A DNA stretch of 38,722 nucleotides. It comes from an uncultured Faecalibacterium sp. (GTDB taxonomy: Bacteria > Bacillota > Clostridia > Oscillospirales > Ruminococcaceae). The stretch is taken from contig CAKTBG010000029.1 of the NCBI GenBank assembly GCA_934533135.1, positions 1 to 38,722 on the forward strand, in the 5' to 3' direction. Made by a program: the position numbers and the translations under genes. The notes under the pieces were generated by a model. It did not search any database and was not told the DNA's origin. It saw nothing but the letters and a program-made list of their open reading frames with translations. Numbering within the stretch: position 1 is the first letter of the stretch; each line of letters opens with the position of its first letter. Positions 33,332 through 38,722 of this stretch are shown in pieces.

Positions 33332-34117
33332 ATGGCATTTGTAAAAACCGAGGTGCAGGGCGCAGTTGAGATCATCACCATCGACCGTCCCAAGGCACTG
33401 AATGCCCTGAACCCCGAAGTTCTGGCAGACCTGAAGGCTGCATTTGAGGCTGTGGATCAGGAGACTGTACGCTGCATTGTTCTGACCGGCGAAGGCGACA
33501 AGAGCTTCGTGGCAGGCGCTGATATCGGTTCCATGAGCACCATGACCAAGGCAGAGGGCGAGGCCTTCGGCAAGCTGGGCAATGATGTGTTCCTGATGAT
33601 CGAGAGCTTCCCCATCCCCGTCATTGCAGCCGTGAACGGCTTTGCACTGGGCGGCGGCAACGAGCTGGCAATGAGCTGCGACATCCGCATCTGCTCTGAC
33701 AACGCTGTGTTTGGTCAGCCTGAAGTTGGTCTGGGCATCACCCCGGGCTTCGGCGGCACCCAGCGTCTGGCACGTCTGGTCGGCATGGGCATGGCAAAGC
33801 AGCTGGTCTACTCGGCTCTGAACATCAAGGCAGATGAGGCTTACCGCATCGGTCTGGTCAACGCCGTGTATCCGCAGGCAGAGCTGATGGAGAATGTTCT
33901 GAAGCTGGCCAACAAGATCGCCAAGAACGCTCCCATCGCCGTCCGCAATTGCAAGAAAGCCATCAACGACGGCATCAGCCTGCCGATCGAAAAGGCTGTG
34001 GAAGTCGAGGAAAAGCTGTTCGGCGATTGCTTCGAGACCCACGACCAGAAAGAGGGCATGGCCTGCTTCCTCTCCCGCGAGAAACCCAAGCCTAAGGCTG
34101 TGTTTACCAACAACTGA
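33332..34117 (+). CDS. crt: 3-hydroxybutyryl-CoA dehydratase (crotonase)
   Basis: Crotonase removes water from 3-hydroxybutyryl-CoA to give crotonyl-CoA. Enoyl-CoA hydratase hallmarks: IDRPKALNALN, the oxyanion-hole segment FVAGADI, NGFALGGGNELAMSCDIRI and PEVGLGITPGFGGTQRLARLVG with the two catalytic glutamates. The length of 261 aa is normal. TTGGAGG precedes the ATG at 33332; an ATG at 33317 overlaps that ribosome binding site and is rejected. It lies between thl and hbd as in many butyrate gene sets. Confidence 0.96.
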   Translation: MAFVKTEVQGAVEIITIDRPKALNALNPEVLADLKAAFEAVDQETVRCIVLTGEGDKSFVAGADIGSMSTMTKAEGEAFGKLGNDVFLMIESFPIPVIAAVNGFALGGGNELAMSCDIRICSDNAVFGQPEVGLGITPGFGGTQRLARLVGMGMAKQLVYSALNIKADEAYRIGLVNAVYPQAELMENVLKLANKIAKNAPIAVRNCKKAINDGISLPIEKAVEVEEKLFGDCFETHDQKEGMACFLSREKPKPKAVFTNN

Positions 34118-34165
34118 CATTTAAGATCCCATTTCATTGATAAAATACAAAAGGAGAGATATCCT

Positions 34166-35038
34166 ATGAAAATCGGTGTTATCGGTGCTGGCACGATGGG
34201 CCAGGGCATTGCAAAGGCATTTGCACAGGTCGAGGGCAACACGGTTGCTCTGTGCGACATCAAGCAGGAGTGGGCTGAGAACGGCCTGAAGAAGATCAAG
34301 GCAGGCTACGACAAGCTGGTTGCCAAGGGCAAGATGACGCAGGAAAAGGCAGACGCCATTGTTGCTGCCATTACCCCGGGTCTGAAAGAGGATCTGTGCG
34401 CAGACTGCGATCTGGTCGTTGAGGCTGCTTTTGAGGATATGAAGGTCAAGCAGACCACCTTTGGCGAGCTGGACAAGATCTGCAAGCCCGAGACCATCTT
34501 TGCTTCCAACACCTCCTCTCTGTCCATCACCGAGATTGGCAAGGGTCTGAACCGCCCGCTGATCGGTATGCACTTCTTCAACCCGGCTGACCGCATGAAG
34601 CTGATCGAGGTCATCGCTGGCTGCAACACCCCCGCTGAGACGGTGGAGAAGATCAAGGAGATCTCTGTTGCCATTGGCAAGCAGCCGGTTCAGGTCAATG
34701 AGGCTGCCGGTTTCGTGGTCAACCGCATCCTGATCCCGATGATCAACGAAGCTGCTTTCATTAAGATGGAAGGCGTTTCCAACATTGCCGGCATCGACAC
34801 CGCCATGAAGCTGGGTGCAAACCACCCCATGGGACCCCTCGAGCTGGGCGACTTCATCGGTCTGGACATCTGCCTCGCCATTATGGACGTCCTGTACAAG
34901 GAGACCGGCGACAGCAAGTATCGTGCCTGCCCGCTGATCCGCAAGATGGTGCGCGGCGGCAACCTCGGCTGCAAGACCGGCAAGGGCTTCTACGTTTATA
35001 ACGCAGACCGCACCAAGACCCCCGTTGATGAGCTGTAA
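34166..35038 (+). CDS. hbd: 3-hydroxybutyryl-CoA dehydrogenase
   Basis: Hbd reduces acetoacetyl-CoA to 3-hydroxybutyryl-CoA with NAD(P)H. The Rossmann start IGVIGAGTMGQGIAKAFAQ, the catalytic region NTSSLSITEIG...IGMHFFNPADRMKLIEVI (His), VNEAAGFVVNRIL and the C-terminal domain HPMGPLELGDFIGLDICLAIM are intact. The length of 290 aa is slightly above the usual 280. AAGGAGAG precedes the ATG. The gap from crt is 48 nt and holds no terminator, so the two are cotranscribed. Confidence 0.96.
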   Translation: MKIGVIGAGTMGQGIAKAFAQVEGNTVALCDIKQEWAENGLKKIKAGYDKLVAKGKMTQEKADAIVAAITPGLKEDLCADCDLVVEAAFEDMKVKQTTFGELDKICKPETIFASNTSSLSITEIGKGLNRPLIGMHFFNPADRMKLIEVIAGCNTPAETVEKIKEISVAIGKQPVQVNEAAGFVVNRILIPMINEAAFIKMEGVSNIAGIDTAMKLGANHPMGPLELGDFIGLDICLAIMDVLYKETGDSKYRACPLIRKMVRGGNLGCKTGKGFYVYNADRTKTPVDEL

Positions 35039-35054
35039 TCTTTGATAAACGTTT

Positions 35055-35082
35055 CTCCCGACCGTGGGAAAGCGGCCGGGAG
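35055..35082 (+). other. Hairpin between hbd and bcd
   Basis: A stem of 6 + 3 bp with one mismatch (35055-35064 with 35073-35082) and an 8-nt loop, followed by GAATTTGTTTG. It resembles a leaky terminator inside the butyrate operon. Confidence 0.5.
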
Positions 35083-35153
35083 GAATTTGTTTGTACCGCG
35101 CGGCGGAAAACGCTGTTCGGTTCATGAAAATAACCCGTTAGGAGGATATAGCG

Positions 35154-36323
<1,170 letters not shown>

Positions 36324-36340
36324 GGGAGGCAAGATTTACA

Positions 36341-37135
36341 ATGAAAGCAATTGTTTGTGTAAAGCAGGTTCCTGATACCTCCGGTAAGGTGGCCGTCAAA
36401 GCGGATGGCACTCTGGATCGTGCATCCATGGCAACCATCACCAACCCCGATGACCTGAACGCTCTCGAGGCTGCCCTGAAGCTCAAGGACGCAACCGGCT
36501 GCGAAGTCGTTGTTGTTACCATGGGTCCCCCGCCGGCAGAGGGAATGCTGCGTGAGCTGCTGGCTCGCGGCGCAGATAAGGCCGTTCTGGTTTCCGGCCG
36601 TGAGTTCGGTGGTTCCGATACCTTCGCAACCAGCCAGATCCTTGCTGCTGCTGTCAACAAGATCGGTGTCGGCCCTGAGGACGTTGTGTTCTGCGGCCGT
36701 CAGGCAATTGATGGCGATACCGCTCAGGTCGGTCCGCAGATCGCGGAGAAGCTGCACCTGCCGCAGGTCACTTATGTTGCCGATATCCAGAAGGATGGCA
36801 ACACCCTGACCGTCAAGCGGATGCTCGAGGACGGCTACATGATGGTCAAGGTGCAGACTCCCTGCCTGCTGACCTGCATCAAGGAGCTGAATACGCCGCG
36901 TTACATGAGCGTGAACGGCATCTTCACCTGCTATGATAAGCCGATGGAAGTGTTCGATTACAACGCACTGAAGGACGATCCGCTGATCGAGGTGGATACC
37001 ATTGGTCTGAAGGGTTCTCCGACGAACGTCTTTAAGTCCTTCACTCCTCCGCAGAAGGGCGCAGGCACCATGCTGACTGGCGACGACGTCGCCGCACAGC
37101 TGGCAGGTATCCTGGCCAAGAAGCACCTGATCTGA
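36341..37135 (+). CDS. etfB: Electron transfer flavoprotein beta subunit
   Basis: EtfB pairs with EtfA to form the flavoprotein that bifurcates electrons with Bcd. It starts MKAIVCVKQVPDTSGKVAVK, typical of the clostridial type, and includes NPDDLNALEAALKLKD, DVVFCGRQAIDGDTAQVGPQIAEKL and the KLHLP region. The length is 264 aa. AAGGGAGG lies before the ATG, 17 nt after bcd. The gene order bcd-etfB-etfA with gaps of about 20 nt supports assembly of the complex from one mRNA. Confidence 0.96.
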   Translation: MKAIVCVKQVPDTSGKVAVKADGTLDRASMATITNPDDLNALEAALKLKDATGCEVVVVTMGPPPAEGMLRELLARGADKAVLVSGREFGGSDTFATSQILAAAVNKIGVGPEDVVFCGRQAIDGDTAQVGPQIAEKLHLPQVTYVADIQKDGNTLTVKRMLEDGYMMVKVQTPCLLTCIKELNTPRYMSVNGIFTCYDKPMEVFDYNALKDDPLIEVDTIGLKGSPTNVFKSFTPPQKGAGTMLTGDDVAAQLAGILAKKHLI

Positions 37136-37156
37136 TGAAAGGAGCATAGGATTACA

Positions 37157-38251
37157 ATGGCTGATTTTAACGAGTATAAGGGCGTGTGGGTCTTCTGTGA
37201 GCAGCGTCAGGGCGCACTGATGCCCACCGATTTTGAGCTGGTCAGCGAGGCTCGCAAGCTGGCCGATGAGCTGCACTGCGAAGTGACCGGCCTGCTGCTG
37301 GGCGACAACGTGGAAGGCATTGCCAAGGAGCTGGGCGGCTATGGTGCCGACAAGGTCATGGTCTGCGACAGCCCGCTGCTGAAGGATTACACCACCGACG
37401 CATACGCAAAGGTCGTCTGCGATATGGTCAACGAGTACAAGCCTGAGGTTCTGCTGATTGGCGCAACCAACATTGGCCGTGACCTCGGCCCCCGCTGCGC
37501 AGCGCGTCTGCACACCGGCCTGACCGCAGATGCGACCCATCTGGATATCGACACCGCAAAGTATGTCGAGTTCCTGAAGGAGAGCTCTACCATCGATCTG
37601 TCCAAGCAGAAATTTGATTATGAAGACCGCAACCTGAAGATGACCCGTCCGGCATTCGGCGGCCATCTGATGGCTACCATCATCTGCCCTCGTTTCCGTC
37701 CGCAGATGTCCACTGTCCGCCCCGGCGTTATGAAGAAGGCTCCTTACGATGCAGCCAAGGCAGATGCCTGCCAGATCGTGAAGCCTGCATTTGAGCTGAC
37801 CGCTGCGGATATCAAGACGGAAGTTCTGAGCGTGGAGAAGGCTGCTGAGAAGCTGGTCGACCTGATCGGTGCCGATGTCATCGTTTCTGTGGGTCGTGGC
37901 ATCAGCAAGGACGTCAACAAGGGCATTGAGCTGGCAGAGCAGCTGGCTGCTGCTCTGGGCGGCGGTGTAGTCGGCGCATCCCGTGCCGTCACCGATGCAG
38001 GCTGGATGTCTGCTGATCATCAGGTTGGTCAGACGGGTAAGACCGTCCATCCGAAGATCTATGTCGCGCTGGGCATTTCCGGCGCGATCCAGCACACCGC
38101 TGGTATGCAGGATTCGGAGTGCATCATTGCCGTCAACAAGAACGAAGGCGCACCGATCTTTGGCGTTGCCGACTACGGCATTGTGGGCGATTTGTTCAAG
38201 GTCGTGCCTGAGCTGATCAAGCAGATCGAAGCTGCAAAGGCTGCTCAGTAA
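37157..38251 (+). CDS. etfA: Electron transfer flavoprotein alpha subunit
   Basis: EtfA carries the C-terminal FAD domain of the electron transfer flavoprotein. The C-terminal part shows the expected signature: VSVGRGISKDVNKGIELAEQLAAALGGGVVGASRAVTDAGWMSADHQVGQTGKTVHPKIYVALGISGAIQHTAGMQDSECIIAVNKNEGAPIF. The N-terminal half is GVWVFCEQRQGALMPTDFELVSEARKLADEL. At 364 aa it is a little longer than the average 320-340. AAAGGAG precedes the ATG. It is the last gene of the butyrate series and is followed by a strong terminator. Confidence 0.96.
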   Translation: MADFNEYKGVWVFCEQRQGALMPTDFELVSEARKLADELHCEVTGLLLGDNVEGIAKELGGYGADKVMVCDSPLLKDYTTDAYAKVVCDMVNEYKPEVLLIGATNIGRDLGPRCAARLHTGLTADATHLDIDTAKYVEFLKESSTIDLSKQKFDYEDRNLKMTRPAFGGHLMATIICPRFRPQMSTVRPGVMKKAPYDAAKADACQIVKPAFELTAADIKTEVLSVEKAAEKLVDLIGADVIVSVGRGISKDVNKGIELAEQLAAALGGGVVGASRAVTDAGWMSADHQVGQTGKTVHPKIYVALGISGAIQHTAGMQDSECIIAVNKNEGAPIFGVADYGIVGDLFKVVPELIKQIEAAKAAQ

Positions 38252-38269
38252 TCTCATAGTACTTATAAT

Positions 38270-38314
38270 AAAGAGCGAGAACGGAACCGGAGAGCCGTTC
38301 TCGCTCTTTTGTTT
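38270..38314 (+). terminator. Terminator of the butyrate operon
   Basis: A perfect 15-bp stem (38270-38284 with 38295-38309), 10-nt loop and TGTTTA tail, 18 nt after etfA. A second hairpin TTTATAGGG-AATCC-CCCTATAAA (38312-38334) follows at once and may back it up. Confidence 0.92.
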
Positions 38315-38359
38315 ATAGGGAATCCCCCTATAAAAGAAGTCTATAAGGACTGCTGTGAA

Positions 38360-38431
38360 GGGGAGATACGTCAACTTTTTTGAAAAAATCGGTAAAAAAG
38401 TGTTGACAGGAAGGCAGGAGTGTGGTATTAT
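38360..38431 (+). promoter_or_regulatory. rRNA operon promoter P1 with AT-rich upstream tract
   Basis: TTGACA (38403-38408), 17-bp spacer, TATTAT (38426-38431). Phased A/T tracts just upstream (about 38370-38400) resemble an UP element, as expected for a very strong promoter. Confidence 0.75.
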
Positions 38432-38587
38432 ACTCGAGCACCAAGTGCGGCACGAAAGAATGACTTCTGAGAGTCGCTGAGAAGTAAAACGGAAGAACCA
38501 ATATGAGGACGTAAAAATCCGGGCGGAAGCCGAGAGATTGATACGAGATCACACGTTCGAGAAAAACGAAGAACTTCAAAAAAGAGC
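38432..38587 (+). other. Inter-promoter leader of the rRNA operon
   Basis: About 155 nt without an ORF or tRNA. A stem ACTTCT...AGAAGT (near 38463-38487) is the only clear structure. Confidence 0.45.
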
Positions 38588-38615
38588 TTGACAAAAACCG
38601 CTTCTGTGGTATAAT
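38588..38615 (+). promoter_or_regulatory. rRNA operon promoter P2
   Basis: TTGACA (38588-38593), 16-bp spacer, consensus TATAAT (38610-38615). It follows P1 by about 185 nt, the tandem layout common for rrn operons. Confidence 0.8.
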
Positions 38616-38722
38616 AAGTGAGCTGTCAGCCGCGAGGCTGCGGTGCACAGGACCTTGAAAATTGAACAATATCGAAAAACTTGTAACGGAACCTTTATGT
38701 GTTTGGAAAAACACTTAAAACA
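38616..38722 (+). other. Leader of an rRNA operon (16S gene beyond the window)
   Basis: GACCTTGAAAATTGAACAAT (from about 38651) is the kind of boxA-like antitermination and processing sequence found upstream of 16S rRNA in Firmicutes. A small hairpin GTGTTT-GGAA-AAACAC lies near the end. The 16S sequence itself is not reached, so the identification is by leader type only. Confidence 0.7.

Noticed and set aside
38432..38722. A tRNA or the 16S rRNA start inside the window end
   Set aside because: No cloverleaf or T-loop sequence and no recognisable 16S 5' end; only promoters and leader are present.

Overview
The window reads as a chromosomal segment of a butyrate-producing gut Clostridia bacterium, most likely Faecalibacterium or a close Ruminococcaceae (Oscillospiraceae) relative. 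The evidence is a complete acetyl-CoA to butyrate gene set with a butyryl-CoA:acetate CoA-transferase, Firmicutes-type promoters and ribosome binding sites, fairly high GC with AT-rich intergenic gaps, and gene-poor repeat blocks that I recall as typical of that group. The genus is an inference from protein resemblance, not from a search.

Layout. 1-3.7 kb: elongation factors fusA and tuf, ended by tandem terminators. 3.7-9.3 kb: a GyrI-like ligand-binding protein, guaA, a GIY-YIG protein translationally coupled to an O6-alkylguanine methyltransferase (ogt), a TIM-barrel-like protein of unknown function and a lone sugar-phosphate transferase. Two 85-bp sister repeats (7541 and 9561) and a palindrome-rich repeat (9311-9473) lie between these genes. 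9.8-16.7 kb: an archaeal-type aspartyl-tRNA synthetase; a divergent sensor kinase/response regulator pair; a secreted, probably flavinylated reductase; and a methylglyoxal-synthase-like protein that lacks most of its catalytic residues. 17-20 kb: proC-proB-proA on the minus strand.

20-24.9 kb: a five-gene run comprising a circularly permuted ATP-grasp, an alpha-E protein, a transglutaminase and two M14/aspartoacylase-like proteins, one of which has lost a zinc ligand. It starts from a consensus promoter followed at once by an intrinsic terminator. This is the best candidate for a poorly described system: a peptide or amide ligase set next to amide hydrolases. 25-29.6 kb: a TetR regulator, a radical SAM protein, an Nmad3-like protein and an AI-2E family exporter.

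29.7-38.3 kb: the butyrate island. The CoA-transferase gene (but) is on the minus strand; coaD and thl-crt-hbd-bcd-etfB-etfA are on the plus strand. Thl condenses acetyl-CoA, Hbd and Crt reduce and dehydrate, Bcd-EtfAB reduces crotonyl-CoA, and But swaps CoA onto acetate to release butyrate. Two Rex-like (NADH-sensing) sites lie in the but/coaD gap. 38.3 kb to the end: tandem strong promoters and a leader typical of an rRNA operon whose 16S gene would begin just beyond the window.

No tRNA, CRISPR array, insertion sequence or prophage gene was seen.
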